DNA of 24,908 bases. It comes from Pseudanabaena sp. CAN_BIN31. Its GTDB lineage: Bacteria; Cyanobacteriota; Cyanobacteriia; Pseudanabaenales; Pseudanabaenaceae. The stretch spans positions 1 through 24,908 of the forward strand of contig JAJAZG010000208.1 of assembly GCA_026785865.1 (NCBI GenBank). The letters run 5' to 3'. Each line of letters starts with the position of its first letter. Position 1 is the stretch's first letter. Both the position numbers and the translations under genes were made by a program. The notes under the pieces were generated by a model. It ran no database searches, had not been told where the DNA came from, and was given only the letters and a program-made list of their open reading frames with translations. Below, piece after piece: positions 1-6,678 of this stretch.

Positions 1-1
1 C

Positions 2-586
2 AGCTTTACTCAAGTTTCGGCATGTCCCACTTGCAACGGCACGGGGCAAACCATTGAGGATAAGTGCGAAAGCTGTAACGGCTTAGGACTAAATCAAGTC
101 ACCAAAAAGCTAAAAATCACCATTCCCGCAGGTGTCGATAGCGGCACAAGATTGCGTGTATCCAATGAAGGTGATGCAGGATTGCGCGGCGGTCCTTCTG
201 GCGATCTTTATGTCTATTTATTCGTTCAAGCAGACAACGAGTTTGAGCGCGAAGGCATTAACATTTTGTCGGAACTCAAGATTAGCTATTTGCAAGCAAT
301 TTTGGGTGACAAGATCGCAATCAATACTGTCGATGGCAAGAAGCCACTCACGATTCCTTCAGGTACGCAGTCAGACACAATCTTGACCCTAGAAGGGCTA
401 GGCGTGCCGAAGCTGGGCAATCCTGTTGCGCGTGGCGATCATTTAATCAGAATCAAGATTGATATTCCCACCAAAATTGGTAATGAGGAGCGAGAAGCAC
501 TCGAAAAACTTAAAGAAAAGCAGTTTGGTAACACAGCTAAAGGTGGTATCGGTGACATTCTAGGCGGTCTATTCGGCAATCATTAA
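2..586 (+). CDS. dnaJ: Chaperone protein DnaJ, C-terminal part (5' end outside the window)
   Basis: Open from the left edge in frame 2 and ending in TAA at 584-586. The first codons carry two zinc-finger repeats of the DnaJ cysteine-rich domain, CPTCNGTG and CESCNGLG, which are normally the third and fourth of four. The two beta-sandwich substrate-binding domains follow, with typical stretches such as ITIPAGVDSGTRLRV and the GDLYVYLFV strand. The protein ends in a short Gly-rich tail. DnaJ (Hsp40) delivers unfolded clients to DnaK and stimulates its ATPase. The J-domain, G/F linker and first zinc repeats lie outside the window. Reading from an internal ATG would cut off the zinc centre, so this is a partial gene. 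A tusA-like gene and rsgA follow on the same strand, an order I recall from cyanobacteria. Confidence 0.95.
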   Translation, partial: SFTQVSACPTCNGTGQTIEDKCESCNGLGLNQVTKKLKITIPAGVDSGTRLRVSNEGDAGLRGGPSGDLYVYLFVQADNEFEREGINILSELKISYLQAILGDKIAINTVDGKKPLTIPSGTQSDTILTLEGLGVPKLGNPVARGDHLIRIKIDIPTKIGNEEREALEKLKEKQFGNTAKGGIGDILGGLFGNH

Positions 587-590
587 AATT

Positions 591-617
591 TTTAGGATGA
601 GTGCTTCTCATCCTAAA
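591..617. terminator. Hairpin after dnaJ
   Basis: A perfect 11-bp inverted repeat, arms 591-601 and 607-617 with a TGCTT loop, starts four bases after the dnaJ stop codon. There is no clean T-run on the + side. An A-rich stretch follows, which would give U-runs on the - strand. It may be a weak terminator or an RNA-stabilising 3' hairpin between dnaJ and the tusA-like gene. Confidence 0.5.
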
Positions 618-661
618 AACCAAAAATTAAAAATTAAATAAACGAGACATTAAAGAGACAT

Positions 662-895
662 ATGTGCATTCAAGTAATCAAGTCAATCGATTTACGCGGT
701 GTTCCTTGTCCGCTTAGTTTTGTGCGAGCAAAATTACACTTAGAAAAGCTAGAAACAGGTCAATTGCTAGAAGTTTTGCTAGATGGCGGTGAACCAATTG
801 AGCAGGTTCCTAATAGCCTGATTTCTGATGGTCATCTGGTCAAAGGGATCGAAGAACGCGATCGCTTTTTTGCTTTAACAGTCCAAAAAGTATGA
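662..895 (+). CDS. TusA-like sulfurtransferase (SirA/YeeD family)
   Basis: A 77-residue protein matching the small TusA/SirA fold. After the first strand (IDLRGVPCPLSF) it has the CPxP motif, and the Cys of that motif carries the persulfide in family members. A helix (VRAKLHLEKLETGQ), a strand with LLDGGEP and a C-terminal strand follow. TusA proteins relay sulfur in tRNA thiouridine and cofactor synthesis; the partner here cannot be deduced. The ATG at 662 is preceded by an AAAGAGA purine stretch. The gene lies 75 bp after dnaJ and ends 13 bp before rsgA, so co-transcription with rsgA is likely. Confidence 0.85.
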   Translation: MCIQVIKSIDLRGVPCPLSFVRAKLHLEKLETGQLLEVLLDGGEPIEQVPNSLISDGHLVKGIEERDRFFALTVQKV

Positions 896-908
896 TGCAA
901 GTTGTCCT

Positions 909-1994
909 ATGTTGACAGGTACAGTCTTGGCTGTACAAGCCAACTTTTATCGGGTCATGTTGGATCAAGCTTTTTGCTTGGATCTATTTGATGAACATGG
1001 GCAAACATTTAGTCAGCTTGTTCATGAATTGCTTTGCACCCGTCGCGCTCGACTGAAAAAAATTGGACAGCAAATCTGTGTAGGAGATCGCGTCACGATT
1101 GAGGAACCAGATTGGCAAGGCGGACGCGGAGCGATATCAGAAGTAGCGCCGCGCCGTAATTTGCTTGATCGCCCGACCGTGGCAAATGTTGACCGCATCT
1201 TATTAGTTTTTTCCTTAGCCGAGCCAAGTCTGGAGCCATATCAACTCAGTCGCTTTTTAGTTAAAGCCGAAAGTACTCAGGTTGATGTTTTGCTTTGTTT
1301 AAATAAACGCGATTTAGTTAGCGATCAAGTTTGGGACGCATGGTGCGATCGCTTAAAGTCTTGGGGATATCCACCGATTGCGATTAGTACTTATACCCAG
1401 CAAGGGATTGAAGAGCTAGCCCAACATTTACAAACAGGTGTAACTGTACTTGCAGGGCTTTCAGGCGTAGGCAAGTCGAGCCTGATCAATCTATTAATTC
1501 CCAGCTTACAAATCCGTGTCGGCGAAGTTTCGCAACGACTAGGACATGGGCGACATACCACTCGACATGTGGAGTTATTTGCCTTACCTGCGGGTGGCTA
1601 TCTTGCCGATACTCCTGGATTTCTGCAACCAGACTTGACCGTGACCCCGCAAGAATTAGCCGATTGTTTTCCTGAAGCTAGACAAAGATTGGCTTTAGGA
1701 GATGTTTGTCATTTTAATAATTGTTTGCATCGCCGTGATGAGCCAAACTGTGTGGTGCGTGGTGATTGGGAGCGCTATGAACATTACATGGCGTACTTAG
1801 AAGAGGCGATCGCCTATCATCAAAAGCTAAAAAATACGGCTAATGCTGATGCTTCGGTCAAAGTAAAAGATGCCAGTGATGGCAAGCAACAGCAGGAACC
1901 AAGACTACTCAAAAAACGCTATCGTCGCGAGTCTCGCCGCAGCGAACATCAAAATTTAGATCCAGATGACGACTACGATCATCCACTAGCGTAA
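909..1994 (+). CDS. rsgA: Ribosome small subunit-dependent GTPase A
   Basis: A 361-residue circularly permuted GTPase. The order shows the permutation: an N-terminal OB-like domain (about 1-75), then the G4 motif NKRD at 132-135, the P-loop GLSGVGKSS at 183-191 and G3 DTPG at 234-237. A C-terminal zinc knuckle follows, with Cys267, Cys272, His274 and Cys281. The conserved stretch GRHTTRH precedes G3. RsgA acts in late 30S assembly, and its GTPase is stimulated by the ribosome. The tail after residue 310 is charged, rich in Lys, Arg and Asp, and probably disordered. The gene carries HIP1-type sites, so it belongs to the resident genome. It is the last intact housekeeping gene before the accessory island. 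Confidence 0.95.
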   Translation: MLTGTVLAVQANFYRVMLDQAFCLDLFDEHGQTFSQLVHELLCTRRARLKKIGQQICVGDRVTIEEPDWQGGRGAISEVAPRRNLLDRPTVANVDRILLVFSLAEPSLEPYQLSRFLVKAESTQVDVLLCLNKRDLVSDQVWDAWCDRLKSWGYPPIAISTYTQQGIEELAQHLQTGVTVLAGLSGVGKSSLINLLIPSLQIRVGEVSQRLGHGRHTTRHVELFALPAGGYLADTPGFLQPDLTVTPQELADCFPEARQRLALGDVCHFNNCLHRRDEPNCVVRGDWERYEHYMAYLEEAIAYHQKLKNTANADASVKVKDASDGKQQQEPRLLKKRYRRESRRSEHQNLDPDDDYDHPLA

Positions 1995-2175
1995 TGCGAT
2001 ATCTATCATTGAGGGCATGGGTCATGTGGTTATGGAAACTTTTCTGGTTTTAAATGGAATAGAAATCAACGATTTGGCAGATGAACAAGAGCGAATTGTA
2101 TTGGCGATCGCTTCAGAGGAAATGGAGCGTGAAGAATTTTTACAGTGGTTACAATGCCATATAGATGTAGTTTAG
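1990..2175 (+). pseudogene. C-terminal remnant of a Doc/Fic (death-on-curing) toxin
   Basis: The frame is open from 1990, just after rsgA, to TAG at 2173-2175; the first ATG is at 2017. It reads EGMGHVVMETFLVLNG, then IEINDLADEQERIVLAIASEE, then EREEFLQWLQCHI. This resembles the C-terminal third of Doc-type Fic proteins, whose catalytic motif HxFx(D/E)GNKR is followed by a similar GHxxMETFLxLNG stretch. The open frame begins about where that motif should end, so the catalytic His and Arg are missing and the fragment cannot be an active toxin. I see no matching antitoxin. The match is from memory of the family. It could instead be an unrelated small protein of 52 residues starting at 2017. Confidence 0.6.
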
Positions 2176-2203
2176 CGATCGCGTAATCTTTGAGACTTAA
2201 ACA
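2174..2203. repeat. Truncated copy of the module-border repeat
   Basis: It begins with GCGATCGC at 2175-2182 and continues through TTGAGACTTAAAC, like the start of the ~80-bp repeats at 2911, 5563 and 6414. It then jumps to sequence found at 5706, just upstream of the second vapB. Compared with the 5563 copy, about 115 bp are missing. The HIP1 site overlaps the stop codon of the Doc remnant. Confidence 0.7.
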
Positions 2204-2215
2204 GAGCTAGTGCTA

Positions 2216-2230
2216 GAATATTCGATATTC
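2216..2230. promoter_or_regulatory. Possible VapB operator upstream of copy 1
   Basis: GAATATTCGATATTC is a perfect 6-bp inverted repeat around a TCG centre, 57 bp before the vapB start. AbrB-type antitoxins usually bind such palindromes in their own promoters. The copy-2 equivalent at 5719-5734 is degraded (GAATACTCAATATTTC). Assignment as an operator is inference. Confidence 0.35.
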
Positions 2231-2287
2231 CAGCGAGGATTTTTTAATATTTTGGAATAGTAGGTCTAAAGATAGGTAGAGTAAAAA

Positions 2288-2497
2288 ATGTTGGAAGTTG
2301 GATTATCTCAAGATTATCAAGTTTGTATCCCACAAGAAATAAGGGATTTACTAAACTTGAAGGCAGGACAAAAGTTTGAAATCTTGCTGCAAGGTGATTC
2401 AATTACGCTTGTACCTAAGCCTTTTATTCAATCATTGCGCGGTGTTTTAAAGGGAGCGAATATTAGCAATGTACGCGATCGCAGTGAAAGAATATGA
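2288..2497 (+). CDS. AbrB/MazE-family antitoxin (VapB), copy 1
   Basis: A 69-residue protein with the swapped-hairpin AbrB fold: the strand VGLSQDYQVCIPQEIRDLL, then LKAGQKFEILLQGDSITLVP. A C-terminal tail probably contacts the toxin. The family binds its own promoter as a dimer and neutralises a cognate PIN toxin. It differs from the copy at 5791 at three residues: Glu for Ala after KF, Phe for Ser after PKP, and Arg for His near the end. The stop overlaps the vapC start as ATGA. Its partner toxin here is broken, so it is an orphan antitoxin that could still neutralise the toxin of copy 2. Confidence 0.85.
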   Translation: MLEVGLSQDYQVCIPQEIRDLLNLKAGQKFEILLQGDSITLVPKPFIQSLRGVLKGANISNVRDRSERI

Positions 2498-2874
2498 GGT
2501 TTGTTGTTGATACTTGCGGATGGATTGAGTAGCTTACTGATGAGGTATTGGCTGATGAATTCGCTCCCTATTTGAGCGATCTCCACAATCTTATCGTTCC
2601 TACTTCCATACAGTATGAATTACACAAATGGATATGTCGAGAGCGAGATAAGGAGTTGGCGATGGAAGTTATTGCACTTACGCAGCAAGCGAATGTAGTT
2701 TCTTTGACAGAATCCTTAGCATTACTTGCTTCTGAGTTATCGCAAAAGTATAAGTTGAGCTTTGCGGACTCAATTATCTATGCAACAGCCCAGCAAGAAA
2801 AGGTCAAGCTTATTACTGCTGATGACCATTTTGAAAATTTGCCCGATGTAATTTATTTCGCGAAAAAGTCTTGA
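2494..2874 (+). pseudogene. PIN-domain toxin VapC, copy 1, broken by a TAG codon
   Basis: Starting from the ATG that overlaps the vapB stop, the frame reads MRFVVDTCGWIE and then TAG at 2530-2532, where copy 2 has TGG (Trp13). After this single stop the frame is open to TGA at 2872-2874 and closely matches the 126-residue copy-2 toxin. A restart at TTG 2548 would give 108 residues without the first catalytic Asp (Asp6), so it should be inactive. One substitution explains the loss, which suggests recent inactivation. A sequencing error is the alternative. The other acidic residues (Glu42, Asp92, Asp110) are still encoded. Confidence 0.85.
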
Positions 2875-2910
2875 GTAGTTTTAAATTTAGCAAGATCGGC
2901 TCTGAGGATC

Positions 2911-2991
2911 TGATCGCATAATCCTTGAGACTTAAACCACAACTTGAGTGCGTCACACTTTGTTAACTTAACTTACAAGACGGGCGATCGC
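2911..2991. repeat. Module-border repeat, copy a
   Basis: About 80 bp, from TGATCGCATAATCCTTGAGA through ACCACAACTTGAGTGCG to a GCGATCGC at 2984-2991. Nearly identical copies are at 5563-5644 and 6414-6494. This copy sits between the broken vapC and the restriction gene and ends the HIP1-bearing DNA on the left of the R-M cassette. No coding potential was recognised. Confidence 0.85.
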
Positions 2992-3051
2992 GCTGGCAAC
3001 TAGCAATTATCTATTACAGTTTCTCAAACCAAGGGTGATGTAACTTAGCTA

Positions 3052-3927
3052 GTGTTAAAATTTAAATTTATGTGTCAAAGTAGTGAAATTAATATGGATA
3101 AGCAGCAAAGAATCGCAAAAGCTATCAAAGAAGTTGTGTCTGAAATGATGGGGAAAGTAATGGAACGGGTTTTGATTTCTGATCCATTTATCAAAGAAAA
3201 GCATAGATCTAGCAAGCCTCTCTATGCAGCATTAGTACCTGACGAAATTTTTAAAGGCTCACACTTTGAGAGACGATTTGTAACTCCATTTGGTTCTCTA
3301 TGGGAAAAACTTGCCCAAGTTGTAGCTCTAGAATCTCATGGTAACTGTCAAATGGGATATGAAATTAATGGTGCAATTAGAGAAGAAAGCCTGAGAAGAA
3401 TTCAAGAGATTTTAAATAAATTAGAACATAGCAAAGGTAAAGATAAAATTAAACCTAATTGGAATCAAGAGTTAACCTATATTCAGGCTGGTGGCGGTAA
3501 TCTTATTCCTGTAAGTGTTGTGTGTGATATTTATATACATAATCAAGAAAGTGGCATACGTTATGCATTTGAGCTAAAAGCACCATTACCCAATAGCGAT
3601 CAAACAAAAGTTAGTAAAGAGAAATTATTTAAGCTTTTGGCAATGGAATCAAAAGTTGTTGATTATGCATATTATGCTTTACCCTACAATCCTTACGGTA
3701 AAAAAGAAGATTATAAATGGAGTTTTCCGATGAGATGGTTTAATATGCATGAGGATGGCTCGGTATTAATAGGCGACGAATTTTGGAATTTGATTGGAGG
3801 TGAAGGAACCTACAGTAACTTTATTAAGGAAATCAATTCATTAGGGAAAGACTATCGAGAACGCATTTATCGAGAATTTTTAGGAGTTGCCCCCCCTGAA
3901 GACTTTGAAGAATATTCTTTAAAATAG
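3052..3927 (+). CDS. Type II restriction endonuclease, TdeIII-like
   Basis: A 291-residue protein read from GTG at 3052. ATGs at 3070 and 3094 are alternatives, and MDKQQRIAKAIKEV from 3094 looks like a natural beginning. No clear ribosome site decides between them. Conserved blocks recall the TdeIII family of type II enzymes: FGSLWEKLAQVVA, GYEINGAIREE, LTYIQAGGGNLIPVSVVCDI and FELKAPLPNSDQTKVSKEKL. The PD-(D/E)XK core would be the Asp of VVCDIYI plus the E-L-K of YAFELKAP. TdeIII is reported to cut GGNCC, so that site is a guess here. The methyltransferase follows 23 bp downstream, in R-then-M order. The gene is AT-rich with no HIP1 site, a sign of transfer. Confidence 0.85.
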   Translation: MLKFKFMCQSSEINMDKQQRIAKAIKEVVSEMMGKVMERVLISDPFIKEKHRSSKPLYAALVPDEIFKGSHFERRFVTPFGSLWEKLAQVVALESHGNCQMGYEINGAIREESLRRIQEILNKLEHSKGKDKIKPNWNQELTYIQAGGGNLIPVSVVCDIYIHNQESGIRYAFELKAPLPNSDQTKVSKEKLFKLLAMESKVVDYAYYALPYNPYGKKEDYKWSFPMRWFNMHEDGSVLIGDEFWNLIGGEGTYSNFIKEINSLGKDYRERIYREFLGVAPPEDFEEYSLK

Positions 3928-3950
3928 CAAGCTTAATCAAAATATATCAG

Positions 3951-5492
3951 ATGCATAATACTAGATTTACCTTTATTGATCTTTTCGCTGGAATTGGCGG
4001 ATTCAAAATGGCACTAAGCAATAATGGTGGTCATTGTTTGGGCTTTAGTGAAATCAATAAGGATGCAATAAATACATATTGTGATAACTTTCAAATTGAA
4101 GCTAGTTATAACTTAGGAGATATTACCAAAATCAAAGAATTGCCGAACCATGATATATTAACTGCGGGGGTTCCTTGTCAAAGTTGGTCAATTGCAGGTA
4201 AGAATCTAGGCTTTGATGATGATAGAGGTCAATTATGGAATGACACAATTTGTTTACTCGAACAATCTAAGCCCAAAGCATTTATTTTTGAAAATGTAAA
4301 AGGACTAGTTGATCCTCGAAATAAAAAAGCTTTATCCTATATTTTAGAAAGAATTAAACAAGCGGGATATCATGCTAATTACTATGTGGTTAATTCGTTT
4401 GATTATGGAGTGCCTCAAAATAGAATTCGTGTATATATAATTGGGTTTAGAGAAAAGAGTTATTTTCAAAAATTTGTCTTGCCAAAGCCTAGTGATAAGA
4501 AAATAAAACTTGCTGATATCCTAGGAATTGCGATTAAGCAATCAAAATCCAACCAAATTGTACAGATGGACTTGTTTGGTAATATTGTTGAATCCCAAAC
4601 AATGAGCCTTTCTAATACCAATGGATTTAATGACTATTTTCTATTTAATGATCTGAGAAATGGTCATACAACAATACATTCATGGGATATTCTTGATGCT
4701 AATCAACGACAAAAAGATATTTGTTTCCTATTGCTTAAAAACAGAAGAAAAAGTCTTTATGGTGAGCTAGATGGCAATCCATTATCATTAGTGCAACTCC
4801 AGAATTTAGATCGGTCAATCAATCAAAGTGAAATTGATGGATTGATTAAACTAGAAATTTTAAAACCTGAAGAATATGGATTTATCGTCAGGGATTATGA
4901 CATAAATCATTTAACAATCGATGAGAAATTTTTACTTTCATTCGCTAATGACCATAATATTATTATTGATGTTTTGACCTCTCAAAAGATATTTAGAGTA
5001 GAGAATATATCAATTACAAATACGATTGAATCTCTTAAAGAAAAAGGTATTATTGAATGTAATGAAATTCGTTATGATTTTAAAAATACTAAAATAAGTA
5101 CAGGTTTATTTGGTGTAAACCGTATCTTTTTGCCAAGTTCTGATATTTTCCCTACGCTAGTAGCAAGCGATACAAATGATTTTATAACTTTGAAAACCAT
5201 AGAAGCTTCAAATCACGATGATTTCAAAAATAAATTTATAAGTGAAGTCTATAATCCTAAAGAATTTAGGAGGATAACTAAAAATGAAGCTTGCTTAATA
5301 CAGGGTTTTCCGAAAGATTTTAAGTTGCCAGAAACAAGGACAAAATGGATGAAATTGATTGGGAATAGTGTTTCAGTTCCTGTAATCGATAAATTATGTA
5401 AAGCGATTATTGAAACTGGAGTATTTGAAAGCAATCAATCTATTGAATTGCAAGTTGTCAAAGAGAATATGCAAATGCGTGACTGTGCTTAG
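3951..5492 (+). CDS. DNA (cytosine-5)-methyltransferase of the R-M pair
   Basis: A 513-residue C5-cytosine methyltransferase that should protect the host sequence cut by the upstream nuclease. The motifs are in canonical order: I, DLFAGIGGF (10-18); IV, GVPCQSW with catalytic Cys76; VI, ENV (114-116); VIII, QNRIR (156-160); IX, RRITKNEACLIQGFP (440-454); X, GNSVSVPV (471-478). The gap between VIII and IX is about 275 residues, far longer than the target-recognition region of a compact enzyme such as M.HhaI. Part of it (about 244-300) reads like a winged-helix segment. The gene is AT-rich, has no HIP1 site, and forms an operon with the endonuclease. No controller (C) protein gene is seen. Confidence 0.93.
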   Translation: MHNTRFTFIDLFAGIGGFKMALSNNGGHCLGFSEINKDAINTYCDNFQIEASYNLGDITKIKELPNHDILTAGVPCQSWSIAGKNLGFDDDRGQLWNDTICLLEQSKPKAFIFENVKGLVDPRNKKALSYILERIKQAGYHANYYVVNSFDYGVPQNRIRVYIIGFREKSYFQKFVLPKPSDKKIKLADILGIAIKQSKSNQIVQMDLFGNIVESQTMSLSNTNGFNDYFLFNDLRNGHTTIHSWDILDANQRQKDICFLLLKNRRKSLYGELDGNPLSLVQLQNLDRSINQSEIDGLIKLEILKPEEYGFIVRDYDINHLTIDEKFLLSFANDHNIIIDVLTSQKIFRVENISITNTIESLKEKGIIECNEIRYDFKNTKISTGLFGVNRIFLPSSDIFPTLVASDTNDFITLKTIEASNHDDFKNKFISEVYNPKEFRRITKNEACLIQGFPKDFKLPETRTKWMKLIGNSVSVPVIDKLCKAIIETGVFESNQSIELQVVKENMQMRDCA

Positions 5493-5562
5493 CATTTCTC
5501 GAATGATTTTATGATGGATGATTTAAAGGCGATCGCTATTTATTCTGTTGAGACGTATTGGG

Positions 5563-5644
5563 GCGATCGCGTAATTCTTGAGACTTAAACCACAACTTGA
5601 GTGCGTTACACTTTGTTAACTTAACTTGCAAGACAGGCGATCGC
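5563..5644. repeat. Module-border repeat, copy b
   Basis: Bounded by GCGATCGC at 5563-5570 and 5637-5644, with the same core as copies a and c (CTTGAGACTTAAACCACAAC and onward). It lies between the methyltransferase and the second vapBC. The rest of the gene-free stretch 5493-5790 holds another HIP1 site at 5529-5536 and, from 5706, the vapB upstream region shared with copy 1. Nothing else was recognised there. Confidence 0.85.
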
Positions 5645-5790
5645 TAAACACACACAGCGTCATTACTTTGCAATGCTTGAGCATATTGAGTAAGTAAAGG
5701 TGAAGAGAGTTAGTGCTAGAATACTCAATATTTCAGCGAGAATTTTTTAATATTTTGGAATATTAGGTCTAAAGATAGGTAGAGTAAAAA

Positions 5791-6000
5791 ATGTTGGAAG
5801 TTGGATTATCTCAAGATTATCAAGTTTGTATCCCACAAGAAATAAGGGATTTACTAAACTTGAAGGCAGGACAAAAGTTTGCAATCTTACTGCAAGGTGA
5901 TTCAATCACGCTTGTGCCTAAGCCTTCTATTCAATCATTGCGCGGTGTTTTAAAGGGAGCGAATATTAGCAATGTACGCGATCACAGTGAAAGAATATGA
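5791..6000 (+). CDS. AbrB/MazE-family antitoxin (VapB), copy 2
   Basis: A 69-residue AbrB-fold antitoxin, nearly identical to the protein at 2288-2497. Its core reads QVCIPQEIRDLLNLKAGQKF, followed by a hydrophobic strand and PKPSIQSLRGVLKGANISNV. It overlaps the start of the PIN toxin gene by four bases (ATGA), typical of translationally coupled antitoxin-toxin pairs. It should bind and inhibit the toxin encoded next to it and repress the operon. Confidence 0.88.
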   Translation: MLEVGLSQDYQVCIPQEIRDLLNLKAGQKFAILLQGDSITLVPKPSIQSLRGVLKGANISNVRDHSERI

Positions 6001-6377
6001 GGTTTGTTGTTGATACTTGCGGATGGATTGAGTGGCTGATTGATGGGGTATTGGCTGATGAATTCGCTCCCTATTTGAGCGATCTCCAAAATCTTATCGT
6101 TCCTACTTCCATACAGTATGAATTACACAAATGGATTTGCCGTGAGCGAGATAAGGTATTGGCGATGGAAGTTATTGCACTTACGCAACAAGCGAATGTG
6201 GTTCCCTTGACAGAATCCCTAGCATTACTTGCTTCTGAGTTATCGCAAAAGTATAAGTTGAGCTTTGCGGACTCAATTATTTATGCAACAGCCCAGCAAG
6301 AAAAGGTCAAGCTTATTACTGCTGATGACCATTTTGAAAATTTGCCCGATGTAATTTATTTCGCGAAAAAATCTTGA
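5997..6377 (+). CDS. PIN-domain toxin VapC, copy 2 (intact)
   Basis: A 126-residue PIN-domain ribonuclease, the usual VapC length. The acidic residues expected for metal binding are Asp6 (FVVDTCGW), Glu42 (IQYELHKW), Asp92 (LSFADSIIYA) and Asp110 or Asp111 (LITADDHFENL). VapC toxins cut specific RNAs, often tRNAs, and are held inactive by VapB. The substrate here is unknown. Unlike copy 1 it has Trp13, so the frame is complete. The pair acts as an addiction module beside the R-M genes. Confidence 0.9.
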   Translation: MRFVVDTCGWIEWLIDGVLADEFAPYLSDLQNLIVPTSIQYELHKWICRERDKVLAMEVIALTQQANVVPLTESLALLASELSQKYKLSFADSIIYATAQQEKVKLITADDHFENLPDVIYFAKKS

Positions 6378-6413
6378 GTAGTTTTAGATTTAGTAGGAGC
6401 AGCTCAGAGGATC

Positions 6414-6494
6414 TGATCGCATAATCCTTGAGACTTAAACCACAACTTGAGTGCGTTACACTTTATTAACTTACCTTACAAGACAGGCGATCGC
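6414..6494. repeat. Module-border repeat, copy c
   Basis: Starts TGATCGCATAATCCTTGAGA and ends in GCGATCGC at 6487-6494, like copy a. It lies 36 bp after vapC copy 2 and is the last HIP1 site before the HIP1-free operon. Confidence 0.85.
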
Positions 6495-6678
6495 ACTGGC
6501 AAATAGCGATTATCTATTGCAGTTTTGCGAATCAAGGGCGATCACTTAGAATAATAGACTAAAGGCTTTGTGGCTTTTTATGGTATAAAAAAGTAGTATG
6601 GCAGTGTATATAAGTTCTTTCCTCTGAAAATGCCCTGTTTGTCAATAAAACTACTAGCTAAAAGGCTAAATCCAGAAT
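6495..6678. other. Intergenic DNA before the helicase operon
   Basis: Together with copy c this fills the 301-bp gap between vapC copy 2 and the next gene. Homology to copy 1 continues to about 6543. From there the DNA is AT-rich and presumably contains the promoter of the three-gene operon. I see no convincing -35/-10 pair, hairpin or operator. Confidence 0.5.

Larger units (their letters stand above)
2203..3040. repeat. Direct duplication, copy 1 (vapBC module)
   Basis: About 838 bp that align with 5706-6543 at a constant offset of 3503 bp, with no net insertion or deletion between 2203 and 2991. It includes the vapB upstream region, both genes and the downstream border repeat. By eye well over nine bases in ten agree in the coding part; the similarity fades after about 3040. 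This copy carries the nonsense mutation in vapC. Confidence 0.9.
5706..6543. repeat. Direct duplication, copy 2 (vapBC module)
   Basis: The partner of 2203-3040 at an offset of 3503 bp, containing an intact vapB and vapC and the downstream border repeat. The two copies are in the same orientation and enclose the restriction-modification genes. Homologous recombination between them could delete the R-M pair and leave one vapBC. Confidence 0.9.

Noticed and set aside
2174..6494. CRISPR array
   Set aside because: The repeats are ~80 bp, only three or four in number, and separated by whole genes rather than short unique spacers.
2203..6543. Composite transposon
   Set aside because: The duplicated ends encode vapBC and not a transposase, and no terminal inverted repeats are seen at their borders.
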